A stretch of DNA of 64,000 nucleotides from Mansonella perstans (lineage: Eukaryota; Nematoda; Chromadorea; Rhabditida; Onchocercidae). Each line of letters starts with the position of its first letter. Within the stretch, counting starts at the first letter, position 1. The stretch spans positions 248,001 through 312,000 of the forward strand of contig JBAMDO010000020.1 of assembly GCA_037074765.1 (NCBI GenBank), read 5' to 3'. The translations under genes were made by a program, and so were the position numbers. Under the pieces are notes generated by a model. The model was not told the DNA's origin and searched no databases. It saw only the letters and a program-made list of their open reading frames with translations. Below, piece after piece: positions 1 to 13,400 of the stretch.

Positions 1-607
1 TAATAAAAAGTCTGAACTTCACAACATAAACTGACAATTCCTCCTTCTTTTTACCAATCTATTTTTCTCAAATAATTTTATGTCATATTTCTCTTACCCT
101 TTTTCTTTCTCATCTCCTCAACTGGGAAGGACTAATTACGAAGCATTCACACTCAGTTATTATGATGATAATGAAAAGAAGGCGCTGAATATTATTATTT
201 TGTGCTATAAAATAACAAAAATCATTGATTAAATGTCACAGACTAAAATTCTGAGTATGAAAATCAATTTTTTTTCCGATGAAGAAATTTGCAGGTAAAT
301 TAAAACATGAATGACCAAATCCAATCTTTTCATTTTTCGCAATCAGTTTTGAATTGAGGAACCATCAGTATGTGCAAATATAAATCAATGCTATTTACAT
401 AATTAGTTATAGAACGATTAATGTTACGTACTGATATTCTAATATTAAAGTTTAACATCCGACATCTTTAATAAGATATTCTAGAATGTTTTTGGCCATC
501 TCGAAGCGATATTCTCATTCAATTCTATGAAATCTATTACTAGCGTAAAATAAAAATCCATAAAAAACTTAAATAACTATAGAAAAAGTGATCGAAAAAA
601 GACAAAC

Positions 608-1054
608 CTTCCAACCAGCAGAACTATTCGAATCACCCTTATCTCTGAAGTATGGAACATTCTGCACCATCCATTCATACACTGTAAAATGAATAACTCA
701 AAAATAAAATAAAAATTAAAGACATTATCACAATTTACTAGCTTTTAATATCTGTTTCACAAAACGATAAAAGTGTAATTAATTTATAGTTCAGGAATAA
801 GGGTAAGCCTTTTGTTCATTGATAATATTAAATAAATGAATTTAAAACCTTGCGAAAGAGTTAGTCGCTTCTCAGGTGAACTAACGATAGCTTGTGTGAT
901 GAGATCGGCATATGACATATTACCCCAGGCATTACGGCGTGTTGTCGATTTCTTATTAGATGCAGCAATACCCGAATCGGATGCATCAGATGGAGTGCTA
1001 GACGCTCCAATAGGACCTACTGAGCCTGCTCCGCATGGAATTGGTGAAGAAATC
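608..1054 (-). other. daf-16: Two exons encoding the N-terminal half of the forkhead DNA-binding domain
   Basis: Exon 1054-849 and exon 681-608 are joined at a split valine codon (G|TG). They encode residues about 190-282 of the protein, including the forkhead N-terminus and helices H1-H2 ([44 protein letters not shown]). The recognition helix (NSIRHNLSLH in the family) must lie in the next exon. It is not seen between 1 and 607, so that stretch is intron. Confidence 0.93.
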
Positions 1055-4000
1055 CTATAGTTTAACTTACTTTCATAATGAAGTAAAGTCTTGACAAAAA
1101 CGCAATATTTTGCTCACTTAAAAAATACGCTGTAATCAAATAGCAATGAATTTTTGTTTTTAGAAGAAAAGCAGTAAAACTTAATTACCCTGGTGAGAAT
1201 GAGCCGTTTTCCGGTGAACCCATTAGCGCAGCCGTTGAACTATTTCCCAAGCGACCATTGCTCAATTTCTCTATGCTATCACATAAACTGCAAAATTTCA
1301 AATTTATGGCTGAATGCTACAACAATAGCATAACATGATATTAGACTTGTACAAAAAGCAGAAATACTTGTTGCTGCTCAAGAAACACATTATATTTCTC
1401 AACAATATATTCTAGTTCATGTCGATTTTAAAGTTCGCATTCTGATATCAAAAACAAATTCATGATTATAGAATATCTAGAATCTAAGATAATCTAAAAG
1501 AGAATTTAATTGGAAGATTCAAATAACAATGTTCAATAAGTAAATCGCTTAAAAGAGCTAATATATCAGGAAATTAAATCATGCAATTCTGAAGAAAATC
1601 CCTAAGCTATAAGCATAATGTAAGAGTTTAAGCAATCAGTACAACAGTACAATTATTTATTGTTTGCAATTACTGAAACTAAGAATATATAAGAACTGGA
1701 AAAATTACGAAAAATTCGATCAATTTTTTGATTTCAAATTCTCCATACAAAATGGCAAAAAGAAATGATATGCTCTAATACCGGAACATTAATAGAACAG
1801 AAAAAGTCGAACAAAGGTGAAAATCTATTCACAATTACTTGGATGGCTCAATGATGAAAAGAAAAGATGGAAGACAAGAAAACGTCCATAATATCATTCA
1901 ATGAGCTATAGAAATTTTACAAAAAATCACAAAATTCAAAAAAGCAAAACTATACAAATCTAAAAAGATGAAAGTGAACTAAATAAGACAAACAGAAATC
2001 ATGAGATCGACAAAATACAAAAAACTAAAAATTCAAAGATTTTAAACAAATCACAATAACGGCTCATTAAAGTCTCCCTATAATCATTAATACCATTCAA
2101 TTTTCTTTGAATTTCGATGTGTTGCACTTTATGTTTATTCAGAAGAGGACATAAATACGATCTCCCGATTCTTCATATCTTCATAGTATCTCTATGTAAC
2201 TAGTCTCAATCTATTTTTATATAAAATAGTAAAATTTGTAAGTGCAAACATAGAATGCAGTTTCTTCAATGAAATCGTATGAAATTGATATACCTCGAAG
2301 TTCACATCGTCATACTTTAAAGTCTCTTTCCATTTCATCACATCGAAAAAATTAAAAAACGAAACTAGAATTTATAAGCATTTTTGCATTTGAAGATTTT
2401 TTAAGCACAATCGATGAAACGATAGATATTGATAGCTTATCGAAAAATTAATAACTGCTGAACAATATCAAAGAGAGAAGAGAGACAACAGAAAAAAAAA
2501 TGAAAAATGCCTAAATAAGATATATTACAAAGAATTTTTTTTAATTTGTAAACTACCTTCACTCTTCTACTGAAACATAGAAGAGGCATTAATCTCGGAT
2601 GACACTAGTTTATTGCTGCAAGTTGGATATTTCATGTTTTCTTCATTATTTGCTAATGAATAACAAGAAATTTGAGATGAATATAATTTTTACTGAGTGT
2701 CTTCTATTCACATCTTTAACTATTGATACCTAATGAATTTTGAATAGAAATTCATAAAGGAGAATAAAAAAAAAAAAAAAACCTCATCCTTGCTAAGATT
2801 GCATTTTACTTAACTATATCGTAGTTCATTTGTTATCATTCATCTAACATTTATGTGTAACTGAGTATTGTGGAAATGTTTGTTGATGGATGTTTTAACG
2901 ATAATAAAGAATAAAAGATTACATCTTTTACTACATTGGTATGTATTTCTCAATGTAGCGGAAAATTTCCTGTGACTCATTAAACGACGTTAAAACATTC
3001 GATGTAACAGTGACCATTTGAAAAAGTTAAACAGATCATTTCAGATTGTTTTATGGTAAGAATGTCTCCAACGATCCCTTTTCCTGTTCCTTCACCTGAA
3101 TGCTCTATTACTATTCATCATACTATTCTTGAGTTATATCTAATACGAAAAAAAACATCCATCAACACTGCCTATTTGTACTCTTAGGAATAAGAGGCAT
3201 AAGTAAATAAGAGTGCAACCTGAGCAAAGACAATATATACCTTTTACAAATTACTTTCTTTGCCCTTTATAAATTACCGCAGAAAAATCAGTGTATACCA
3301 ACAATTATAAACTTAATCAAAATTATATCCATCTAAACTATCTTATCATCCATGAACAAAAAATCAATAAAGATTAAGTACACAACTTCAATAATACTAA
3401 CTTGTGGAAGTGAAAATGATGGAGCTTATCACAAAATTTGATTAACACTTGCGTTCCAGATTAACAATTGGATTAACGACACCAGGTCAACGTATATCTA
3501 TCTATCTATATATATATATATTCTCAACATTTAATTTTATGAATCATTTTCGATATTATAGCTAACAGTAGATAATTTTGAAATCTGAAACAAGAAAGAA
3601 TTAAGATTGGATGACATTTTAGTTATTTAGCATTTGTTGTTAAATAAAAGATTCATTGTACAAAAACAATATGACTTTTGAAACAAAAAATTAGGAAAAG
3701 CTTCAAACAGCAAAACTTTGTAAAGTAATAATAAAGGACAATAGAATTATATAATTATTGCTAGGATAATTTTTTAGCATAATAATCAAAATATATTCGA
3801 AAGAAAGAAAGAAAGAGGAGTAATACCTGAGATATCATATCATTGACATCGAAATCTCAACAACATTGTCTAATCTTTTTAGATTTCATCGTTTTTTTTC
3901 AATATGTATAATCCATCACCAATCAGCCCAAAGCAATGTTCCTTGATGGCATCAATGTTCGTAGTGAAAATCAGTTTCAGTGATTCATTGTTAGATTTAA

Positions 4001-5392
4001 TCTCTTTGTTATCCCAAATTTCATCAAGCTTGAGAAATTTTTCACAGATAACATATTACTGGAATTAATGATGAGAAAGAAACTGATCTAGCATAATATT
4101 CAACAACAGAATGAAAAATAAAACAAATTTTGGAATAGAAGAACAATAAAAAAATGAAATTAACAAAAAGTTGTGTAATAATGAATACCTTCGTGTTATA
4201 TAAAGATTCGTGACAAATCAATTCTGATAATTATTGCCGAGAAAGGCATTGAAAATATCACAATTATTTCTTGTTAATTTATTGTTTCTGATATTGAAAG
4301 AGTTTGAATAGATTGTCACAACAGCCATCGATTCAAACATCCATCATAACTATGGTAATGTATCTTTCTACTTTAATACTATTAATCAAAGAAGAATTTA
4401 CTCTTAAAAATTTAGAAGCGAACTTCCTTGAAAAAAAACAAAAATTGATAGCAATAAGCATAAATACTAACAAATTTAATTAATTTACATGGTGCAACAA
4501 TTATTAACCTGTAAATAGTTGTTAGTTGATTACTCTCACCAACAAAAATAAACTGTTACAAAGGTCTATTCGATGGTATGAAAAAAAAACGATAATAATA
4601 GTAAAGGATAGCACTAACGAAATAATAACAGCAATAATAATAATAGTAATAATAAAAATAATGATAATGGTAACAATAATAACAGCGATAGTAATAGTTA
4701 CAGTAATATTGATAATAATAAAAGTAATAATGATAATAGCAATAATGATAATAAATAATAATAATAATAAATTATAACAATAACAATAAATAGTAATCAA
4801 ATATTCAACAGTGATCAGTAAACTAAATGTTTTTCTTGAGCAGTGGTTGCGGAAAGAGTACAAAATATTAAAAGTGAACAGTGTGCGAAACTGGAAAGAG
4901 ATAATGCTGATAATAATGAACTTACTCAGTTTCTTCTTCCGGAATTTGTTCGTGAATTAGCGGACTGGTTTGCGCATTTATATCAAGCTGTGGCCGTCGC
5001 ATCGGCCAAGTATTACAACGATCTCTGGAAACCGGCCCTAGATCTTCTTTGCCTTCTTTACCAGTGGCATTAGCGCCTTCCGCAGACATGGACCCAGTTA
5101 GTCCTAGTCCAGACGATGATGATGTTGATGAGGATGATGACGAAACCGATTCCATAGGTACGATACCATTATTAGAATCGCAGGTAACACCACCACCACT
5201 TCCACCTTCATTGTCACCACCATCATCATCACCTTCAAATCGACCACAGCTCGTTGTTGGGATGCCATCCGACACTACATAGCAATCACCAAGAGTAACG
5301 GCGTTCTCAGCTTTAGCAACCGTTGTAGAAGTACCACAACTACCAGAAACCGTTACAGAAGTACCACAATTTCCAGAAGATGCTGATAACAT
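608..5392 (-). CDS. daf-16: DAF-16/FOXO forkhead transcription factor, 5' part (3' end off left edge)
   Basis: FOXO transcription factor at the end of the insulin/IGF signalling pathway; it acts in the nucleus and is excluded from it after AKT phosphorylation. Exons on the minus strand: 5392-4926, 1287-1189, 1054-849 and 681-608. Together they give 846 nt, or 282 codons, and every junction phase matches. Residues 1-120 are Ser/Gly/acidic low complexity. Residues 123-130 read RDRCNTWP, an AKT site (RxRxxT, T128), followed by PMRRPQL and IHEQIPEE blocks typical of nematode DAF-16. The forkhead domain starts near residue 228 ([16 protein letters not shown]) and continues through [16 protein letters not shown] to SAGWK, where the window's last exon ends at a known FOXO splice position. 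The start is the first ATG after an in-frame stop. Upstream non-coding or alternative first exons are likely. The second half of the forkhead domain lies beyond position 1. Confidence 0.95.
1288..4925 (-). other. daf-16: Large 3.6-kb daf-16 intron
   Basis: The intron runs from donor GTAAG (after 4926) to acceptor TTTTGCAG (before 1287). It splits the conserved block after IHEQIPEE. The content is AT-rich with TA/TATC microsatellite around 3497-3520 and a 180-bp AAT/ATA trinucleotide tract at 4612-4790. In C. elegans an alternative daf-16b promoter and first exon lie in the comparable intron. I could not identify such an exon here. Confidence 0.8.
4612..4790. repeat. Imperfect AAT/ATA trinucleotide repeat
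   Basis: The tract is dominated by aataataata with interspersed GAT, CAA and GTA variants. It lies just upstream of the daf-16 first-exon donor, inside the first intron. Long Ile/Asn-only reading frames across it on both strands are artefacts of the repeat. Confidence 0.9.
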
Positions 5393-7590
5393 TCTCTTTC
5401 GCACAAACCGATCAGCAATCACGCGTCAAGCGATGAAGTGCCAAGTCCAACCACCGAGGATAATGCAAGGAAATACAGTACACACAAAGTATCTGAATAT
5501 TCCTTTCGATATTTCAAAAGAGGAAAAATAATCGACTACTTATAGCACGAAATTGCAGGTAGTAGCGCCTTTAATCTGTTAAGAAATTAATATATAAGGA
5601 AAATAACGCAATGAAATCAAATGAGCCAACGAAATTCATCAGTGAAAAAAATAAAAACGCTCGTCAAATCCAACTAAACTAAGCAACTCTATTTCGACCT
5701 TTTTTATTGCGACCTGCTTGAAATATTTCGGATCTGAAAAGTTGAGATCCAAAATATCAAGCACAAGATGTTTAAAACGACTTTCATATCACAAACTAAT
5801 TGTTGAAAAATACTTCCTTGATCTGAAATGAGACCGATCCCTATCTAGCTTTTAAATTACTAAACTTCAATTAGAAATTACAATGGAAAACTATTTCAGC
5901 AGCATAAATTAGCAGTTTTAAAATCAAAATCTTACTTTTATTCACACCACAAAGTTGAAATCCGGAATATTGAGCATGAAAAGTTAAAACGATTTTAAAA
6001 TTACAAAGTAATTGTTGAAAAGTAGTTTCTCGGTCAGTGGGATTGTTCTACGACAGCAATCTGAAAAAATATTTTGCAAAAATTTATGCTAATTCCTGAT
6101 ATAAATTTTCAACATCTGCGAATTAATAGGATTGTAATATGAGATAACAATTTAAAAACAAGCAAGAACTGATCCCAGAGAAACAATGCATGATGCTGTA
6201 AAATCCACAAAATCGCAGGAAAAAAAAACCAGTTTTCAACTCATATTTTTGTCGATAGTCAACTTATGCCAGTATTTCACTCGCTAAGTTCATTAGTTAC
6301 GATAAGAATAAAACTGAAGAAAATAGAGTTATGACAAAAGAAATTTTTATTTCAACTCGATTATACTGTAAAAAAATCCACATAACAACGATACAGCAAA
6401 CGTCTCAATTCCTATGATCTAAAGTATTTAAATTAGCGAAGCATGTAATTAATCTGAGGCATATTTATGTGATTAGCCTAATTTTCTAAAATAGAAACAT
6501 AGAAATACTCAAAATCAACAATGAAAACTGGTTGCTTCTATCCACAGGATTATCATGACCAAATCTCACTATAACATAATGTAAAATAATTAGCCAGACA
6601 ATGCACAATTGTTAAATTTTTAGTTTGGAAAAAATTGACTAATTTTAGTCAAAAGATGTAGGCTTCGTCATTCCTAATTATTATACAGTAATAAGTTCAT
6701 TATTTTCTCACTAAATTAAATCTTTATTTGGTGTTCAATAAAAACGCATTTTATAGGAATTAAATGAAAATGGAAAGTTTCAAATTGTGAAAAAAAAAAA
6801 AAAAAAAAAAATTAGGAAAAGATTGGAGAAGTGAGAAAGGTCATAAATAGCATTTTCTATTTCTACAAACGAGAAAATATCACATATGGAAAGAAAAAAT
6901 GAACATTACATAAAGTGATGCTGTTCCTTTATGCCAATAGTATAATTTACTTTACTTTTTTAAAGTACAGTTATATATGCCTTCGATCTTATATATATAT
7001 ATGCATATGTATATATCTTTGAACAGTTATATATATATATGTATATGCCTTTGTATATCCATCTATGCCTTTGATATGAATACAGGCTTGATCAATGTAA
7101 AAAAAAAAAAAGAAAAAAAAAAAAACCTGTTTTAAGCGGAAAATAGTAAAGAGAAATAGAGATTGAAATGAATGTTGATTGAAATGAACTACTTTTCTTT
7201 TTTTTTTTTTTTTTTTATGCTATTTTTTTGATAAAAAGAATAAAAAAATAATAGCATTGTATTAAAATTTTACTTTTTTTTTTTGCAAAAAAAATATTTT
7301 GTAGTATTTTTATATATTAAAAAGTAGCAATAAAATGTTTCTTAAATCATTTATACTACATAATACTTTTTCTATGAAAAATTACTGTGAAAAAAAGATG
7401 AAATATGAATAGTAATTTAGGAATAGAGTAAAAGAGAGCAAGCAATAAAATAGATTGTTATAACATAATATTAAATAACATAGAGAGTGTGTGTATCATT
7501 CATCTGGAAAAATTTTTGTGAAAAAGTTACCTGAATTGATATGAACAAATAAAACATATCATATAATGTGTGATACGCTATTATTTGGAG
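5393..7590. other. AT-rich interval upstream of daf-16 exon 1, no gene seen
   Basis: This probably contains the proximal daf-16 5' UTR and promoter. An in-frame stop lies 30 bases before the chosen ATG. Homopolymer runs occur at about 6790-6810 (A), 7102-7125 (A) and 7197-7216 (T). Alternating TA/TG tracts occur at about 6990-7065. No open frame with coding character was found. Confidence 0.6.
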
Positions 7591-7600
7591 ACACAGGTAG

Positions 7601-7860
7601 ATGAGGATGGAAAGGAAAGGAAAGGAAAGAAAAAGAAGTAGAAGAACCGGTCTAAAAGCTGATCAGATTCGACAGTTGACGACAAACGTCTTTATGATAG
7701 GGTGGTTGACGATTGTGTCGATGATGATGACAGCAGGTAACAAACGAATGAGCCAGCCATTTCGTAGCAGAGAATGTCGAAGGCAGCTAACAAGCAATAT
7801 ACCAATAACCCTCCCCAGCCTGCTTTCTATATCAGCTGACTTAACTGACTAATTCACTAA
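7601..7860. other. Less AT-rich island, possible distal exon or promoter
   Basis: A 250-bp stretch stands out from the AT-rich surroundings by higher G+C and mixed codons. An open frame of 83 codons runs on the plus strand, but its Lys/Arg-rich start comes from a purine run (ggaaaggaaaggaaag) and it matches nothing I recognise. A short ACTG-rich patch follows at 7838-7890. It could be an upstream non-coding exon or promoter of daf-16. Function unknown. Confidence 0.25.
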
Positions 7861-8021
7861 CTGACTGACTCAATGACTTACTCACTCATTTTCAATTTTT
7901 GCTCACATAGGCATGCAATACTACCTTCTCTCTTTGCAATTGTTCATTTTAAATGGAAAGCGACTCAGAGTGATATCCCATGTAAAATATATATATGTAT
8001 CTGTAGATATATATATATGCC

Positions 8022-8033
8022 TATGTGTGTGTA

Positions 8034-8066
<33 letters not shown>

Positions 8067-8095
8067 CTGTATGGGTGTGTGTGTGTGTCTGTGTG
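8022..8095. repeat. (TG)n microsatellite
   Basis: An interrupted TG/TATG dinucleotide tract follows an ATATAT stretch. Val/Cys- and Thr/His-repeat reading frames over it are repeat artefacts. Confidence 0.95.
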
Positions 8096-8280
8096 AAGAA
8101 TGTAAGCCAGACCGGCCATTCCTTGACATCATGCCTTTGCATCCATTGGCCTCTTCTTTGAAGCAAAGCATCAACTCTTCATTTCATTCACAAAATAAAT
8201 CCCTCAAAGATTTTTACTTCTTCTTCCTCTTCTTCTTCAATCTTTTTTACTTCATGACAAAGATGCACACATCCTGAATA

Positions 8281-11200
8281 TGGCAATGCCATTTTCATTT
8301 ACTTAATGACTAAATTATTACGACATAGCCTACAAATTAATTTCTTTATTTTTAAAATCTTATCCATTACTAAATTTCATTCATTTCCTTTCAACAAAAA
8401 TGAATAGTTAAGCTAAAAGTTGAAATATTAAAAAATGAAGAGCATATCCTAAATTAAACAAGCATTTAATTTCAATAAAATAATAAATACACATAAATTT
8501 TAAAAAATGAAGATTAATTTAAATTAACATCAATGTTGGCTTTAATTATTGGATGAAATTTATAACATAACAAATAATTTACTTATATAATAATGATACA
8601 GGTGATTCTATTATGTAACATTAAAGTGTTCATTGTAAAGAAAGTAAAATGAGAAAATCTCTAGTCTACGAGTAAATTACATAGTATTATATTTCATACA
8701 GCAAGTTTTAAAATCTCTTTAAGTATGACGTTTGTATTTTTTTTATTTAACTTTGAAACATGCATTGTCACTCTAAAACATTTTCGATTCATCAAAATTA
8801 TTATCGATTATTTGACATAATTGTCCAAAATATGATATACATCATTGACAACCTGCCTGATTAACCAATAAATAAAAGTGCCTAAGCACATCTTTTCTTA
8901 ATTTAGTTGACCTTGCCTACTATTATTATATACGATATTGTTCCATAATATATACTAGTTAAAGGGGGGGAAAAAAAAATGAATTAGGAATAGTAATAAT
9001 CTCACAATGCTAACCGGTTTTTGATCATAATCATGCTGAAACAAAAATAGTTGGAGAATAATCGTTAGCGATCAAACTGGCAACAACCTTCCTTTCGGCG
9101 GACTTTTCTACTTTCGAAAATGCCATTTCATGACAGGCCCTTCTCTATAGAAAATGCAAATTCTTTTCATATTTTCGTTTGCAATTGCCCTTCAAAAGGG
9201 AGCTACCAAATACAACAAAAAAGCATAAAATACTGCATTTGTGGAAAAGGCATAATACAATGAAGTAGCCTACAATAGATATATATTATTACAAAACTAT
9301 GATATTAATAAACAGAAACTATACTCAATAATAATCCAATAAAATTTAATAGCGGATGGAAACTTACAAAAAAGTAGTTCAGAAAACTGGAAAGTGAAGT
9401 TGAAGGTTAGTTACTTAACTGAAGTTTACTTAATTGAAGATGTTTAGATATGGTATAAATCTTGACTGCTGCTTCGAATGATCGCGGATAATACAACGAA
9501 TTAGCGAAATTAAAAGGAGTAGCGGTATTTTTCATTCATTGCTCTCGCAAAAATCATGTTTTCATAGTTTTTATAACCTACATTTTTTGAAATAATTCAT
9601 CTATACATCCTATATTTCACTTTAGAAGCTGTGCGGATCATTTAGAGCGTAGTGAAGGAAATAATGAGCAATTTAGGCAGAAATTACAAATGTTTCAGTT
9701 GCACATCCACCTCGTCTTCTGGCACTTCCAATTAATAATAGCTTGAAAGCCACAAAACAAATTTGAAATATTACCAAAGATGACCTAAACAGTCATAACA
9801 CTCTAGTATTAAACAATTAAAAAACTATCAGTGGACAAAAAATTATACATTAAATAAACTAAATATAAGTAATATTGTGTTGATGCAACAAAAACTAAAT
9901 TGCTATCCATATCTTTTGGAAAAATTGGACAGCTTAATTTAGTTTATTTTATTTCAGTAGTGCACTTAAACTTCCGTTTGGAACAATGATGAAAGTGATA
10001 TAAAGCAAGGCTTGATATGTCTACTAAAGAATCATAATATTTTCATCGTTGTAGTTAATCCATCAGTTTACACACACATCACCAAGGGAACGAAAAGTAC
10101 AGCTCAATACGAATGTTGATTCTGTCCCATAAATGTAAATCTAAATGATGAGAATATTTTTAAAAAGACTGTTCGAAAGAGAATGATATCTCTCAGGAAT
10201 TAACTACATCTAATTTTAAGCTAATTTAATATGAAAAAACTATCAAATCAAATGACCCGTCTTTGCTGAAGTATATCTAGAATCTATTTCAAAAGCAATA
10301 TAAATGAGTCCCGAAAGTGATTAATTCGAGAAAGTATTGACGTCAGCAATCACAGCAGATATTTACGCATCAAATGATTTTTAAACCGAAAGCTTCAGTA
10401 ATCTAAGAAAAAAATGCATCTCAATGATGCATTTGTAAAACAGCAAATCACAGAGTAGTAATCACAAACTTTTAACTGTCATTTAGATGGACATTTAAAT
10501 AAAGAGTAATTTTAATTCAAAATTGATTGATTTTTATCAATATGAAAAATTTAAGTTTTATAAGCAATTTATCCGCTTCATATTTCAACATCAAAAAAAA
10601 AAAAAAAAAGATACGTTCCTTACTGTTTAACGACGATAACTATTCGAAGTAATAAGAAAAGGTTGTTCAGAAAAAGATCAAAATATCGTAGAATTACTAT
10701 ATAAAGTTTCCCAATTTTATTTCTCACATTCACATTGATACACGATCATTGTAAATTATCCCCATTACGGCTACTGCTTTATTAAAACAGGTGAGAATTT
10801 GTGAAAAGCTTATCAACTATGCAATTTCGAACATCAGTTATCATTTGAATTTTCTATTCTCTCACTATCAGTAACATTACAATGATCAATTTCAAAGTGC
10901 TATTATAACTAGCATTTTCTGCACAACTCATCCCATCGATTTTTATTATAATTCTGCAATAGCCACTAACATTTAAGGGCAGAAAAATTGATTCTCGCAG
11001 AAATAGAGTAACAAATCCTCATGCTTTCAATACTGATACATATGACATCGACTAGTGTGCAACAATCAACCACTTTTCTTTGTCAAGCATATATGTAGTA
11101 TATGTATGTTGAGCACTACCCATATCATTTTCTAAATAGCGTATTCAGAAAAATGATCAAAAACAGTTTTATTCTAAAAATTAGTTATGATATCAACTGA

Positions 11201-13100
11201 TAGGTAACAATCAGCTATTTCCTTTTGCCAAATATATAAGTGTATGTTGAATACTACCCTATATCATTTTCTAAGTAGCAAATTTTGAAAAGTAACCAAG
11301 AACAGTTTGAAAGATTAGGTAGCAGTTTGTCCCAACCTTTCAATTTTAACTGGTGCTGCAATGCTTATAATTTAGAAAAATAACAGCTAACAAGTTAATC
11401 TTTCCTGTTCTATTGATTTGAAATACTCATTAACTAAACTTCAACTAAACTTCACAGTACAAACTGAGCGATTCTTTAACAGTTATTTTAGCCTCTCCAT
11501 TTCTTCATATCTCTCATAAATTCACTATTCTCGAAAATTTTCGACAATTTACATGGATTAAGAAACATTAATGATTATCAAAATTCAATTGCAAAAGAAT
11601 TATGTATTCTGAATAGCTTGGAATCTTTTTAAAATACAACTATACCTAAAATAATAAGCCAATAAGAAAGCATTAATACGGCGGTATGTCTCCATCTTAG
11701 ATTACTGCTAACAAATTAAATTAGTGTTAATGGCCAAATGTCAACAGTATTGGCTCATGTAATATATTATCGCATCCGGTTATATTCAATAAAATGCAGA
11801 ATGAAAAGCAACTAGGCTAGACAACATAGGGTCAAGGGATTCGCCGGAATCACATCCAATTCTATTTAGTCACGTGATTGCATGCATGAGTGATCTTAGG
11901 ACAAACTGCTTGTGCGCATAGCTACGCATTTCCTATTCTAAAATTTTCTATTAATCCTGTATTATAATTTAGATAAAGAAAGTATACAAAATCATACTAT
12001 TAATTCATTTTTTTAACCTAGAAAAAAAAAAAAGAATTCGAATGAATTCAAATTCAGAGATTATCTATTTCTTCAAAGCAATTAAATTTCAACAATACAT
12101 ACATAACTGAAACATATTTTTTAATTTGCTCACTTACAGATATATATGCAAATCAAAAATGGCAATTTCGGATAAGTAAAAAAAAAAACTAACGCCATCT
12201 CATTTTTGCGACATTTAGCCGAAGAGAGCTACGTTAAAAAGTTTCCAAAAGTTCAGTGATAATTTTAATGAAAACTTAAATAGGAAAATTTTGCAATTAA
12301 TGATGATAAAAAATAAGTTTATCCAAAGTCATTTAAGCTCAACTATCAGGACTATATAAAATGCGAAGAAGACTGTTTTATTATTTAATCTATATGACCA
12401 CCTAATACAAATACAAAATGCAAAGGCTTTTTTCAATTGGAAAAATCATCTGTCTTTTTTTTCAACAGAAGTATCTATAAGGATATCAATCAACTTGCAA
12501 AAAATACGGTGAGATGAATAGCTGTGTATTTGAATAAATTTTCTATAAAAGAAATTGAATAAGAACAAAGCTAAGAGCAAAAAATATCAATTATTTACGT
12601 ATAATGATATCATTAAAGACAGGTAATTTTGGAAAGACCAAAAAAAAACGAGATATGACATACTTGACAATGAAGCCACCAGAATACCTGGAAAAATCGA
12701 AACCATTCGCAATAACTCATGTAATAACACTAATTCTTTCCTTTCTTATAAAAATATTCAAAGATACAAGCAATTCTGACATCTGACAGTCCTAACATGT
12801 ACGGAAAACTTCAGCTCTCGACGCTAAAACGCTGATGAGCTTCGTTACTAATAAAGAAATTATTTGAAGAATCATCGATATGACAATTCCATATTTGAAT
12901 GAAAACTTGCTGCAGTATGGTTAACCTAAATAAGTAGTAGAATTCAGTATATGAATCAGGTCAATATAGCACTAACATAATACAACGATCTTAGATTAAG
13001 GCTGATATTGAAACATAACAGGTATAAAGATAAGAGCGAAATCAGAAAGCAGATGTAAAATACCCTCCTCTGTTCATCTTTTCAGATGTGAGTAAAACAG
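8281..13100. other. AT-rich intergenic DNA, no gene seen
   Basis: About 4.8 kb without a convincing exon on either strand. The only structures noted are homopolymers, for example A-runs at about 10592-10608 and 12021-12033, and the diverged direct duplication at 11042-11307. Confidence 0.6.
11042..11307. repeat. Diverged direct duplication, about 125 bp x 2, offset about 144 bp
   Basis: Copy 1 is about 11042-11169 and copy 2 about 11186-11307. Shared landmarks in order are gacatcgact/gatatcaact, caacaatca/taacaatca, tatgttga.cactacc, atatcattttctaa.tagc and aacagttt. Both copies keep this order with small indels. Confidence 0.7.
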
Positions 13101-13129
13101 AAGTGCAAATATCTGTATCGCCTGAAAAT

Positions 13130-13400
13130 AAAAACATTGGTGAGACTAAGCGGCTGTTGCAACCTATCATTGCTACTGTTACCCGTTTTTCTGCTTTACA
13201 AAGTAGCAGTTACCGATCTAAAAGCCGGTTGTTCATTGAAATTTTGCCATGAAAATCGAGCAGAGGAGGAGTATGTTGTCGCCACGAGGGATAAGGCGTG
13301 GCATCAGTTCCATTCGGTCGGTTACACTATTTTTCGGTGGGTTATATCCTTTCAATGCAACTGCAATAAACGATGCCTTACCGGTATAATTAAAATAAAT
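13130..13400. other. Less AT-rich island, possible distal exon or promoter
   Basis: A 270-bp island of higher G+C carries open frames of 89 codons (plus) and 78 codons (minus) that overlap and match no family I know. On the minus strand a TTTTCAG acceptor-like site near 13123 precedes an ATG and a possible GTATTT donor near 13064. That would suit a tiny upstream first exon of daf-16. This is inference only. Confidence 0.25.

Noticed and set aside
4522..4863. 113-codon Ile/Thr-rich frame on the minus strand and its 83-codon plus-strand partner
   Set aside because: Both are translations of the AAT/ATA trinucleotide repeat inside the daf-16 intron.
7873..8277. 134-codon Cys/Val-repeat frame and antisense Thr/His-repeat frames
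   Set aside because: Artefacts of the TG microsatellite. The flanking residues match nothing.
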